DNA from: Dipteris shenzhenensis
Taxonomy: Eukaryota > Polypodiophyta > Polypodiopsida > Gleicheniales
DNA: 64,000 nt
Reading direction: 5' to 3' (one strand)
Assembly (NCBI GenBank): GCA_047967505.1
Contig: CM106540.1
Shown: positions 1 through 10,797 of the stretch, piece by piece
Layout: the number at the start of each line of letters is the position of its first letter
How positions within the stretch are numbered: the stretch's first letter is position 1
Made by a program: the position numbers and the translations under genes
Notes under the pieces: generated by a model
What the model was told of the DNA's origin: nothing
Database searches by the model: none
What the model saw: the letters and a program-made list of their open reading frames with translations, nothing else

Positions 1-15
1 CATGATGTTAGGCAT

Positions 16-1386
16 GTGCCAAATCTGAAAAAGAACTTGGTTAGTACTGGTCAATTGGATGATCAAGGCTACTACACTGTGTTTGGTAATAGTAGGTGGA
101 AGATAACCAAGGGAGCCAGAGTCATTGCAAAGGGGTACAAGTGTGATACTTTGTATACTTTGCATGTTTCTGATGTAAAGAATCATGTGGTTGCCGTAAC
201 TGAGGTGCCAAAGGTTTCATTGTGGCATGGCCGGTTAGGACCCATGAGTGCTAAAGGAATGCAAGTACTATCTCAATTGGGTTATTTACCGTCTCTGAAA
301 TTTTCGGAATTTAAGCATTGTGAGCATTGCATTTTTGGTAAGCATTCACAGTCACCACATAAAGTGACATTGCAACAAATATTGAGACCCTTAGATTTGG
401 TACGTAGTGATGTATGTCAAATGTCTCAGTTGTCTATGGGTGGTCATGAATACTTTGTTACATTTATAGATGATGCCACAAGGAAAGTGTGGGTCTATTT
501 CATCAAGAGTAAGGAAGAAGTTTTTGGTGCATTTCAAAAGTTTGTTGCCTTGGTTGAAAATCAGACAGGCAAGAAGTTGAAATGCTTACGCTCTGATAAT
601 GGAGGAGAATATGTCTCCAAAATATTTCAGGAATTTTGTGACATGAAAGGGATAAAGAGGGAACTCACAAGCCCTCATAATCCTCCACAGAATGGAGTTG
701 TAGAGCGAACAAATCGGACTATTCAAGATAGAGTCCGTAGTATGCTGTCTCATGCTGCCTTACCCCATGGTTTTTGGGCAGAGGCTGTTCAAACAGTCAT
801 TCATGTCATCAACAGGTCACCGAATAATCGGTTGGATGGTAAAGTACGTGAGGAACAGTGGTATGGCAAGCCACCCTCATATAAACACTTGAGAGTGTTT
901 GGCTGTGATGCGTATGTGCACGTACGAAAAGAGCAGCGCATCAAACTCCAACTAAAGTCAAATAGATGCATCTTTATTGGATATGGTGATAGTAATGATG
1001 TGATTTTTCATGAGGAAAGCATGCACAGGCAACCCACTCAAAAATCAGAAAATATGAAGGTTGTCTTTGAAGAAATCATTGTGAATAGACAGCAAAATAT
1101 GCCCAATAATATGCAGCAAGGTGCTGCTGCAAATGTCCCTAATGTGCAGGGAATAGAGGCTGAGAATCAGCCCAATCAAATTGCCTTTGATATGCCACAG
1201 ATAGAGCCACATCTGTGTGATGTAGGACAGCCAGAGGAGGTGGCACAGCCACATAATATGGCTGATATGCAGGCTGAACAGCCAGCCAATCAAGATGATT
1301 GGGTAAGAAGATCCATCAGAGTCTCCAAACCTCCTGATAGGTTTTTGTTCCAGGACAGAACTACGTGGCTGATTTTGTCATGCTGA
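16..1386 (+). pseudogene. copia Gag-pre-integrase and integrase part of pol
   Basis: The frame starts inside the polyprotein, so the first Met is not a true start. A GAG-pre-integrase segment contains LWHGRLG and a CEHC zinc-binding pair. The integrase core keeps all three acidic residues: the Asp of RSDVCQ, the Asp of LRSDNGGEY and the Glu of NGVVERTNR. Near 985-1015 the frame jumps from IGYGDS to NDVIFHEE. In copia elements about 20 residues normally lie between these motifs, so an in-frame deletion is likely. The frame then drifts off near 1340-1350 at a T-run, and the continuation lies one frame over. Integrase would insert the cDNA into the host chromosome; here it can only be a relic. 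Confidence 0.9.
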
Positions 1387-2948
1387 CAGATTGTAGTGAG
1401 CCTTCATGTTATCAGGAAGCAATGAGAAGGCATGATAAGAGAAAGTGGGAGAAGGCCATGCATTCAAAAATGGATTCTTTTATAAAAAATAAAACATGGG
1501 ATTTGGTGAAACTACCAACTGGAAAGAATGCCTTACCATGCAAATGGGTTTATGAGATCAAGGTCACTCCTAATGCTGAGAACAAATACAAGGCAAGATT
1601 GGTTGCCAAGGGGTTCAAGCAACAGAAGGGCATTGACTTTGATGAAATTTTTTCTCCTGTGGTGAAAATGACAACATTGAGGGCTGTTTTGGCATTGGTT
1701 GCACATGAAGATATGGACTTGTGTCAGATGGATGTCAAGACTGCATTTCTCCATGGTGATCTTCATGAGGAGATTGATATGGTACAGCCAGAAGGGTTTG
1801 TCAGTGAAGGCAAAGAAAAGTTGGTATGCAAGCTGAAAAAGAGCTTATATGGGTTGAAGCAGGCTCCAAGGGAGTGGTACTTCAAATTCCATACTTTCAT
1901 GCAATCTCAGTGGTTTAGGAGAAGTGATGTTGATCACTGTCTCTATACCAAGAAAGCAAAGGATGGTAGCCTTATTTTGCTCATCATTTATGTTGATGAC
2001 ATGCTTATTGCAGGCAAATCTCGGTATGAGATCGATGCATTGAAGATGGGACTGCATAAGACATTTGATATGAAGGATCTTGGTGATGCAAATCACATTT
2101 TAGGGATGCGCATCATACGGGAAAGAAATCCGAAATTGCTCTATTTGTCTCAGAAGGAATACGTTGGCAAGGTTTTGCAGCGTTTCAATATGGAGGGAGG
2201 AAAGATTCTTGGTACTCCATTGCCTCCATATGTGAAACTCAGTCAGAAAGACAGCCCACAGTCAGACGATGAGAGGGCTGAAATGGCCAAGATTCCTTAT
2301 GCATCCGCGGTTGGTAGTCTCATGTATGCAATGGTGGCCACTCGTTCAGATATTGCCTTTGCAGTGGGAGTTGTCAGTAGATACATGGCAACACCTGGCA
2401 AGAAGCATTGGGAAGCCGTGAAAGGTATCATGAGATATCTTAAGGGCACAATGCATGTGTGCATATGCTTGGGGAAGAAAGACTTGCTTCTTCATGGGTT
2501 CACAGACTCAGATTTTGTAGGCTGTGTAGACCAAAGAAAGTCTACTATATGATATGTTTTCACCTTAGGTGGTGGTGCTATTTCATGGATCTCTCGGTTG
2601 CAGAAATGCATTGCTTTATCTACCACAGAGCCAAAATATGTTGCAGCCACAGAGGCGTGCAAAGAAGCCATATGGTTATCTGGTCTAGTGAGAGATATTG
2701 GTTTATCAGGAGAGGTTCCTATTTTGCATTGTGATAGTCAGAGTGCTATTCAGCTAGCACGTAATCCTGTGTTTCATGCCAAAACGAAACACATCGAGGT
2801 GAAATATTATTTTATCAGAGAGGTGCTTGAGGATAAGCGTATTCAGCTTGTCAAAGTGCACACTGATGACAATCCTGCAGATCTTTTAACCAAGAGTCTC
2901 AACCCGCAACGCTTTGCACATTGCAGAGTACAGATGGATGTTGGCTGA
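1365..2948 (+). pseudogene. copia reverse transcriptase and RNase H
   Basis: This continues the polyprotein in the +1-shifted frame. The reverse transcriptase shows WVYEIK, ARLVAKGF, the MDVKTAFLHG motif and an intact YVDD catalytic box at 1989-2000. RNase H follows with FTDSDFVG, then ALSTTEPKY and the CDSQSAIQLA and KHIEVKYY motifs near the C-terminus. A TGA at 2550-2552 interrupts the RNase H at a place where copia elements usually have Gly. The frame is the same on both sides of the stop, so this is a single nonsense change. The coding part ends at the stop after MDVG, about 90 bp before the LTR. Confidence 0.9.
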
Positions 2949-3042
2949 GTTTCTCATGATTGAGATTCTCTTGTATTTTGTGTATATGTTTTCTATGTAC
3001 ACTTCTTCCTCTTTTTGGGCACATTGCCTTTAAGTGGGAGAT

Positions 3043-3261
3043 TGTTGGGGATAAAGGCATAATGTGCTATCCCTTGTATAAGTGGTACTTATAATGCCAC
3101 GTCATCACCTTATCTATTCTTTGTATAAAAGGCAATAAGGGAAGTCACATTGAAGACTTTTGCTTCCCACAAACTTGTGTTCTCTCTTTTGCTCTCTCAC
3201 CTTTCTCCATCTCCCTCTTGCTTCCGCTCCTTGCTCCCATCAATTTGGGAGCTGCAACTCA
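3043..3261 (+). repeat. copia 3' LTR
   Basis: The sequence starts TGTTGGGG right after the polypurine tract and carries a TATA-like box (tataaaa, 3124-3130). The right end is placed at ...AACTCA because LINE reverse-transcriptase sequence on the opposite strand begins just after it. This gives a short LTR of about 219 bp. The partner LTR is outside the window, so the right end is provisional. Confidence 0.7.
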
Positions 3262-3968
3262 TGTAACCTCCTGATCAAGCGAGAGCGTGGGATCGTGTCA
3301 AATGGCTTACGAGAGTCTACGAAATAAGTGTAGACATGCTGATGCCTTGACTTCGCCTCCTCAATAATAGCCCTCAGGGTGAAAATGTGATCTAGGGTGG
3401 AGTGCTGTCTTCAAAATCTTGCCTGCCCAAATGCCTGCTGTCCATGACCCTCTGTTTGGCTGCTGTTCTCCCTCTCTAGGACCGATTTATGTATCTTAGC
3501 CAAAGTGTGGCCAATCTTAATAGCATCCAGTGTCCATGGGATCACTTGTCTTGTGTATCGGTACTATGGTGGTGGTGCTCCAAGTAGGTGGGAAGCCATG
3601 GCGTACGGCATGATTGAACAATTGTGCTAATATCAGGGTCAGATCTCTTGCCCATGCGCAAAGTTCTCAGTGCATAGCCCCTCATGATCTGGTGATCGTC
3701 GGTTATGAACCCGAAGAAGGGCAGCTTGTATATTTTGTGAAGTAAACAGATGACATGTGGTGGGTCTGGGCATAGAGGACATATCAGGTGGTGCTTGACT
3801 TGGGACATCATACAGAGAGCAAGATTATGTGTCCCAGACTGCGGGATTTGTGATGGGAATGTGTGACTTCCCTTCTGATAGGAGTCCCCCTCTCGTGGTA
3901 GGATCTCCTCCGCGAAGAGAACTGATCACCTCATCTATCTTGTGCATGAGGAAAGCCCGCTTCTTACG

Positions 3969-5240
3969 TCATGTCACTCGGCGTGAGATCCGGTGTGCCT
4001 CTGGCAGAGTCAAATGTTCCAGTGCTATCTCACGTTTAAGGTGGGCTCTCATCTCTCTGCACTCATCATCAAACCATGGATTTTGGGGCATCTTCCCATT
4101 TGAAACACGTGCAAATCGTGTCGTGGGAAAGGATCTGACGCCAACATCCTGTATCATCGATATAAGAGTGTTTGATGCATTTGCGAGGTCCATCCCATCA
4201 CCAAGTAGTACTGGAAGCTCAGAGGCTAGGTGGCTTATGTACACCGGGTCAAGAGCACGGTTAAAATGGATTTGAACACGAGTGGGTGATTGGGGGGCCC
4301 TCCTCATGGTTGGCATGGCGACCGATATACAGAAAGTGAGATATGAGTGGTCGGCTCTAAGCGGGGAGGGGGGCGGCACAATAAAATCATCTATCCGTGG
4401 GGCCAATGCTAGTGGGCCGAGCAGGTAGTCTACCGTACTACTCCCCCCTTCATATGGGAAATAGGTGAGTCTGCTAGATGATGTCCATCTTCGGAGACCG
4501 CTATATATGATCAAGTCATGCATGGCCCCGAGCTAGAGTAAATGTCTCCAATACGCTGTCATTGGTGCATCTGAATTTGCTGATTGCCTCACGATCTCGA
4601 ACTCTGCTGCATCCATCTCCAGTACTATGAGGGAATCCTCATTGAAATCTAATAGGCCCACCTGTCTGTTCCCAGTATGTGCATTGAAGTCACCAAGGAG
4701 GAGAGTGTCCCCGTGTTTGGAGAACTCCGTGATATGATCATGAATAGTCTCATATGGACTATGCCCGTTAGTGGTGACTTCTCGTGCATAGGATGATGTG
4801 TCTGGGGGAAAGTAACATATTACAATGAAAGTCGGCTGTGTGTCTGGTAACTGGACCCAAATCCACATGTGTCGTGCATGCTCCTCCTCATAGAAAGGAG
4901 TGGCCTCAAATGTGAACTGAAAAGAACAGCCACACCTCTGAATCCTCGTACCCCACTTTCCCTCCTCAATTCCTTCCTGTGGGCAGATTCCCATGTGTAT
5001 CGTGTCAATGTGGGTAGCCCTCTCTTTGGGCTCTCATGTGTCTCGGTGTAGAAGATCACATCTCTGTTATGGTATGTCTCCAAGAACCCCCCTGGTCGGA
5101 CCGTAGGGTGCCATTACAATTCCACTCTGCCATCCTCAATTTGTTTTGCATACTTGCCCCATCGTTCAGACACCGTCATGTGCTGTCCCCTTCTCCTGCT
5201 GCATCTAGTACTTCTTTTTCTACCCTCTCTCGAATGATCA
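3969..5240 (-). pseudogene. LINE A1 ORF2, APE-type endonuclease
   Basis: Three overlapping minus-strand frames together make an exonuclease/endonuclease/phosphatase-type domain. They contain IVICYFPP, the LLGDFNAHTG motif near 4685-4715, a VDYLLG stretch and RADHSYL, the family's version of the SDH catalytic motif, near 4345-4365. In LINEs this domain nicks target DNA to prime reverse transcription. Frame changes near 4530 and 4820 break it. Copy A2 has the same domain but with Asn in place of the Asp of the ADH triplet. Confidence 0.8.
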
Positions 5241-5265
5241 CTTTCCCTTCTGTGTTCCTACTGTA

Positions 5266-6110
5266 GGAGTGTGAGATCTTCATCTAGAAAGATCTTGGTC
5301 CCCTTCAGTGCTGCCCGTGTACTCATAAGGGTGGATCTATCTGTAGCTGTTCGCAGCTTTACAACCAAAGGCCTCGTTGGTGCATCTGTTTTACCCACTC
5401 TCTAGGCTGATTCACAAGTGAGGTTTACTCCCATCTTGTGAAAGAGGATTTTGGCATTTGATGTGGGGCTATCACCTACAGTTAGGCCTTTGAACAGCAC
5501 ATTCAAACTCTTGCTGTCCCGTCGTTTCTCTTCCTCTATTGTTTCAGAAATGAGCTCCCTTTTCTTTTGTGTTGTCTTTCTTGAGTACATCTTTCCATGC
5601 AAGCATATCAGCCTTCCCTTTTGTAATTTGTTGTGTGAACTCGGTGTGTTTCCCTTGTACCGTTGTTTGCAAAGCCGCCATTTCCTTTTTGATTTCTTCA
5701 TTTTCTGATTTCAGCATATCAATGATCTTGTACCCTTCCTCTGACGTCCCCTTCGCATTCTTGGCTGCTGCATTTGCTCTTTAATGGTGTTCAGCTCCTC
5801 ATTAAAAGGTGTCTGAAACTCCCCTTCTTCCCAATGAGCACTTGCCTTCAGTTTGTCATTCTCACTTTGGAGGGCATCAACATGGGCTCCCAATGTCTCA
5901 ATTTTTGAGGTCAAATACTGTTTTTTTCACCCAAAGCACGAGTAATGTCCTGCATCATTTTACCTTTCTCACATGTCCATTTGTTTTGCATCTCCTCTTG
6001 CCATTTCTTCATTTCATCGTGCATTTGGGCTTGAAGGTTTGAGAGCTCGTGTTCTCTAGTCTCTCTCAGCTTCTTGCGTAGTCCTTCAATTTCTGCGTCT
6101 TGCATTTTGC
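5266..6110 (-). pseudogene. LINE A1 ORF1: coiled coil, RRM-like, CTD
   Basis: The minus strand first gives a charged heptad-rich segment (RKKLRETREHELSNLQAQ and following, 6105-5911), then more coiled coil (5914-5711). A segment with SLNVLFKGLT and a final region with RVGKTDAPTRPLVVKL and IFLDEDLT follow, the latter near 5400-5266. This order resembles the ORF1 protein of animal-type L1 (coiled coil, RRM, CTD), a trimeric RNA-binding chaperone. Angiosperm L1 ORF1 usually ends in a CCHC knuckle instead. At least two frameshifts and a stop just after the LTLLQ motif break it. Resemblance is by motif only. Confidence 0.65.
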
Positions 6111-6309
6111 ATATTTCCTAAAGTGTTGATATGCAAGCCTTGGCGCTCGCGTCTTCTATTTTCTCCGCCTTCGTCCAGATGAGGCTATACCTCCGGTCCT
6201 TGTCACCCCTTGTTTTCTGGTCGGGTGAGCTCTCCTTTGTCTCCATAGTGTCACCACTTCTTGATTTGATAGTCTTCAGATAGTCTTCTTGGCATAGATT
6301 ACGAGGGCT

Positions 6310-6822
6310 GAGGGGGGAAAGGGGGGGGGTTGGCTACCAAGCTCAATCGTGGTGTTTTGCAGCCCAAGGCTGCTTCGCAAGAAGCAAGTAGCTGCTATGG
6401 GCCTCCGTGGTGGGCAATGTCGCAGTAATGGCGGGGCGGGGCAGAAGTGCAGCAATGGCGAGGAAGGGAGGAAACAAGCAAGCGGGAGCGGGGAAGAGAG
6501 CAAGCAAGCGGTGCGGGGAAGGGAGCAGCACGATAGTGTGAGGGGGGGGGGTGAAAGCAGCAGGGCAGGCAGCAGCAGAGGAGCAGACGGGGAGAGGGCG
6601 CGAGCGGGGAGGCTGGCTGGGCGAGCAGGTCGGAGCCAAGCAAGGTTAGAGAGGAGGGGAGCTGAGGCATGGCGGGGAGGTGGAGCATGGCGGGGAGCTG
6701 GAGTTGGAGCATGGTGCGGCGGAGTGGCAGGGTGATGCAGCGTGGTGAGGAGGACCAGCAGGGCGGGGAGGAGCTCCAAGGTGGGGAGGGAGGGAGCAGC
6801 ATGGCGGGGAGGAGCTCCAAGG

Positions 6823-6824
<2 letters not shown>
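6310..6824 (-). other. GC-rich, pyrimidine-biased 5' leader of LINE A1
   Basis: On the plus strand this is a purine- and G-rich stretch with many ggggag and gcagcag words; on the LINE's own strand it is CT/CC-rich. Long proline-, serine- and leucine-rich open frames here are by-products of composition. The same arrangement (ORF1, GC-rich leader, (GA)n) appears in copy A2, so it is read as a 5' UTR or internal promoter region. No promoter motif was identified. Confidence 0.5.

Positions 6825-6859
<35 letters not shown>
6825..6859. repeat. (GA)n microsatellite between LINE A1 and A2
   Basis: An uninterrupted run of about 17 GA units lies exactly between the 5' leader of A1 and the 3' terminus of A2. 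The same 3' terminus (tttattaaa...) follows a GA run at 33602-33616, so the tract belongs either to the LINE tail, read as (CT)n on the LINE strand, or to its target. Confidence 0.9.
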
Positions 6860-6862
<3 letters not shown>

Positions 6863-7110
6863 ATTAAAGTCTTCAGAAGACCGATGGGTGTATGAGACTG
6901 AGAAACCTGATACAATGAGTTGTGGTAGTGGAGCTACTAAACGAGCATCCATACCAATGCAGAAAATGCAAAATGACAGTACTAAATCCTAAGTACAACA
7001 TAGTCATATCTTGACTGTATATATATATATATCAATCTCAGCATAAACATCGACATCATCATAACCATCATCATCATCATCAATAGCAATAGGACATCAT
7101 GATGGATGGG
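6860..7110 (-). other. 3' UTR of LINE A2 with (CAT)n run
   Basis: The segment matches the A3 3' end at 33617-33870 over most of its length, including the words gaagaccgatggg and gagctactaaacgagcatcc. Both copies carry a CAT/ATC microsatellite at the same place (7049-7084 here, 33810-33848 in A3), much longer in A3. A (TA)n run at 7018-7032 is seen only here. Confidence 0.75.
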
Positions 7111-10100
7111 GCTGTGGAAGTGGAGGCATGAGGTCAGCAATAGAGCGCTGTCGCCCCCCCAAGGGTGGAGTCTTGGTATGTCTCCTGGTTGTAGCTCTGC
7201 GTCTGACCAGGGCCACTGTGACCCGTGTCGGTTGGGCTCCGACCCTAAACAAGGAGGGGATGTCCCCAAGTATGATCTGTGAGTCAACCCTCTGTCTGAG
7301 CTGTCGGGTCACAGGCTCCGAGTTACGGTCATGTCGAGGCCTCGCCTTGGGGGTCTATGTGATCTGGCTGGAAGAACTTCGTGATAGAGCTCTGAGAAGT
7401 ATCAGTCGAGGAGGAAGTCTGCCCCTGTCCTCGCGCTCGGAGTATCCTATCGCGGTGTCTGTGCACCTCATGAATGAAAGCAGCCAAACATCGCTAGTCT
7501 GGGTAGGAGAGGAAACGGTCAAAACTCCATAACTATCTCTGAAGAGGCAGTAGAAACACCCTCGGATCTCATAGTAGACACGACACCTGAAGATGAAATG
7601 CTCCTCTGTCTCAATCCCCTGCATGTCACATAGTGTGCATATCCGCCTCTTCTTGGGTAATTGCTTCGCTCTGTCGCTCTCAATACGAAGTCTGTGTGAA
7701 GAGACTCGGAATTGCCCAAGAGAGATCCTGAGCGAGTGGGGTAGGTGAATCTGCGTGTATCCTAGTGAATCAAAAAAACCCTCTGTTGTGATATGTAAGA
7801 AGTGATCTCTGTAGAAGCCCAGCTTCACTGGAAGATCACTCGGGCCCAACCAGGTCCGGAATGTGTGTAGCTGTAGTAGATGCTCACGCATAACTTGGTT
7901 GACCTCGTGTAATAGGAGGGGAGAAAAAGGAGCATCCATGCTGTACTGGAAAGGATACAGTCTGTCCATGTGGAGCCAGAGTCTTGCAAACCATCTCTTT
8001 GTGCGTGCATACCAGCACCTCTGGTCCCCCCTTGCTGCAAGTGCCATAGAAGAGGACAATGCTAGCCATGGTATCTTGCTACGTCCGGATGTGTAATCCC
8101 CATACTCCTTGAAATGCGGCATCTAGCTGTAATGGGGGTGACCCAAACTCTGCTTGAATGATCTGGTGAGGGACCGACTGCTTACCACGATCATATGTGA
8201 TAACATGAGAACCTGTAGCCGCTCCACCCGGGCCCACTCTGTATATCCGACAAGTTTGGTCCCCAGCATGGACCGCCATACATCCCTACTGGGCGGACCA
8301 AGGAGTCAAAGAGCAACCCTTTGGTCCGTGGATCCTGAAAGTGAGAGAGAAAGCGTTGTCTCTCTAGCCTAGCCAATGAAGCATATCCTTTGCCCAGGCG
8401 TGCACGCATCGCAGGTCTCATGGTGAAGATGGGTCCGGAAAAGACAACCCCAAGGTAAGTTTATGATGAAACTATCCTAACAGGGGACCCATCAAATGTG
8501 AAATGCTCATCTCGCATAACGGCTCGAGATGTATTGAAGATCATAACCTTGGTTAAACCCAAGTTGACCTTCAAATCATGAGACTCACAAAAGGACTGTA
8601 GTGTGTCAAGGTGTCTCTGGAGCCCCTCTACTAAGGAGAACAAGAGAGCCACGTCATGTGCGTAAAGTAATATCTGGATCAGCGTGCTCGCGAGGCAGCA
8701 ACCTACCCCACCCTGTGCCTGCATCACTCGTCGATGTAGAGGCCAAACAAGGTAGGTGATAATGGGCACCCTTCTTTGATCCCTATAGTGCTCATGATGT
8801 TGTCTGTCCATGCAGATCTTGTTTGGACTCTGCCTGAAACTCGCTCATAAAGTGCCATGGCAGCTTAAATGATCTCCTAGTCATAACCCAAATCTTATAG
8901 GCGTTGTATGAGGCGGGCTCTCGGAACGATGCTAAATGCCTTGCGGAAATCGACAAAGCAAGAGTAAACCCTTTGCTTTTGTGCCCTTGCCTCCTTGATG
9001 ATACATCTAAGCGTGAGAATAGGGACCATGGTCCCATGATCCCACCTGAAACCGGCCTGTCCCGCTACTCTGAGTCCTCGACACTCCGCAAATCTGCTGA
9101 CCTCGGAATCAAGTACTGATGCATAAATCTTGGACATGACATGTCCAATCATAATGGTCCTATAGTTCTCCGAGTTCTTGGGATCCCCTGCCTTGTGGAT
9201 GGGTGAGATAGTGTTGATGGTCCAGGTGCATGGGAACCCTAAGCAAACGGCTTCATTAAATAGCTTGGCTAAGATCAGGGCTGGGAGGTTAATCGCATAT
9301 CCAATGAACTCAGTGCATAGTCCCTCATGATCCTTCATTGGGCCATTATGAAGTTTCATTACGGCATCTTTTACTCCCCCCCTAGTGAAAAGGATGTAGG
9401 ATGGGGGGCGTAGCATATGTGATAGGTTAGGGGCTGCTGGTTGATTTGGAATATCATAGAGCGTGCGTGCATTATCGGTCCACACCTGAGTGTAAGTGAG
9501 GGAGGGGGGGATCGTCCATCTAGAAATCTCTTCCAGAAGTCCTTAGAGGTTTTACTGAACATAATGTTCAGTAGCTCCTCCTCGTTCCGACGCACAAAGT
9601 CCAGTTTCTTCCTGTGTATTAGACGACGGTACTCGCGTAGCGTCTCTAGTTCGCCCGGAAGGTTGTTTTTTGCTTCGAATTTCAGTCGATGTCGTAAAGC
9701 CTTATACTCATCATCGTACCAGCTATTATAGGGTATTGTTCCAGGTGGTGGTGGGCGGGTGGAGCGGGTGGTATGGGGGAAGGCGTGAAGAGCAATCTCG
9801 TGTAGTGAGCGAGTGACTAGGGCAGCGCGATTCTCTAATAGGGATATAAAGTCAGTGTATGCGAGAAGTATGTACAGACAGCCATAGTAAGTAGGTGAGT
9901 GATCACGATCAAAGCGTATATCATGGTAGGTGGAGTAAGAGCTCAACGGGGTAGAAAGTGCTGTGTGGCGGGGGGTAGAAATGCTAAAGAAAAGATAGGT
10001 GTGATTAGCCCCTGGAGGGAGAGGTGCTACGGTAAAGTCAATGATGTGAGATGTGAAGGCAGGGGATCCCATGATGTAGTCCACAACACTGCAACCTCCC

Positions 10101-10790
10101 CCATGCAGAAAGCAAGTGAAGCCACCTGATGCGGGCCATCTGTCAAGATCTTTATAGATAATAAGATCATGCATCCTGCCGAGGTCTAAAATTGCCTGCC
10201 CATAAGATGTGAGCGGTCCTCGTCTGTCAGCTGAAACTCGTGGTAGACCTGGGTTCTGCCTCCTCAAGGTCAATGTCTGGTAGTAGAGTGGAATCATCCA
10301 TGAAGTCGAGAAGTGGTGCCTAACGAGCCCTTGTCCTCGCGTTGAAGTCCCCAACTAGGAGGACTTTGCTACGGCTAGAGAAGTCAACAATGGACTGGCA
10401 AAGAGCAGCGAATGGGGATGTCTCATCCTCCCCTTGAGTATCTCTGGCAAAGCGGGTGGTCTCGAGGGGGAAGTAGCAAATTGCAATAAACAAATCCCGG
10501 CTATCCATGTGTCGAATTTGGATCCAGAGAAACCTAGAGTGTGGATCTCTCTGCTCCACTGAGATGGCCCCCAAAAGTGTGGATCTGTAAAGGACTACGA
10601 CTCCTCTTGACCCTCGAACCCGTCATGTATCCCTCGTCTCATGTAAAAGACTGTCGTGACCTATATAGGATTGCGAGAAGTTTCCAGATGGTACAGGATA
10701 GGGTCTCGGATGTCTGGGTCTCATAGACTTCGCCTTCCTATGCGGTAGGAGAGGTGGGTGCCCAATGGGGGCTTGTAAGGAGTCGTCCAT
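7110..10790 (-). pseudogene. LINE A2 ORF2: endonuclease, RT, C-terminal Cys/His motif
   Basis: Minus-strand frames give, in order, an endonuclease with ICYFPLE, VLLVGDFNAR (near 10345-10375) and GANHTYL (near 10030). A reverse transcriptase follows with SPIHKAGDPKNSENYRTI, FRWDHGTM and CFVDFRKAF. A C-terminal region carries [20 protein letters not shown] near 7590-7645, a CxxC...HxxxxC zinc-binding pattern. The usual YADD box reads YAHD (8653-8664) and the endonuclease ADH triplet reads ANH. Copies A6 (YADD) and A1 (ADH) keep the normal residues, so these are losses here. Frame changes near 9430, 8890, 8460 and 8150 split the ORF. Confidence 0.8.
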
Positions 10791-10797
10791 CTCGTAC

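Larger units (their letters stand above)
1..3261 (+). mobile_element. Ty1/copia retrotransposon, 5' part outside window
   Basis: The plus strand reads Gag-pre-integrase, integrase, reverse transcriptase and RNase H, which is the Ty1/copia order. The 5' LTR, primer-binding site and most of gag lie left of the window. A purine-rich tract (gtgggaga, near 3034-3041) is followed directly by a 3' LTR beginning TGTTGGGG. The element is dead: it has one frameshift, one in-frame stop and an apparent in-frame loss after the integrase. Immediately to the right a minus-strand LINE begins in the middle of its reverse transcriptase, so this element probably inserted into that LINE. That nesting is inferred, because the left flank is not visible. 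Confidence 0.9.
3262..6824 (-). mobile_element. LINE family A copy 1 (A1), 3' part cut off by copia
   Basis: Read on the minus strand this runs from a pyrimidine-rich leader (6310-6824) through ORF1 (about 6110-5266), endonuclease (5083-4000) and the start of reverse transcriptase, which ends abruptly at about 3262. Stretches such as the minus-strand FDTIPR...RLI region align by eye with copy A2 around 8920-9000, so both belong to one family. The missing 3' half would lie left of the copia element. Many frameshifts and stops show it is inactive. Its 5' leader abuts the (GA)n at 6825. Confidence 0.8.

Noticed and set aside
12-3000. The copia frame as a functional cellular integrase-type gene
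   Set aside because: It has a polypurine tract and LTR, plus a frameshift, a stop and a deletion, so it is an element relic.
6276-6952. Several long Pro/Ser/Leu-rich and Gly/Arg-rich frames
   Set aside because: They overlap in all frames of a GC-skewed, low-complexity LINE leader and a (GA)n run, so they reflect composition, not a gene.
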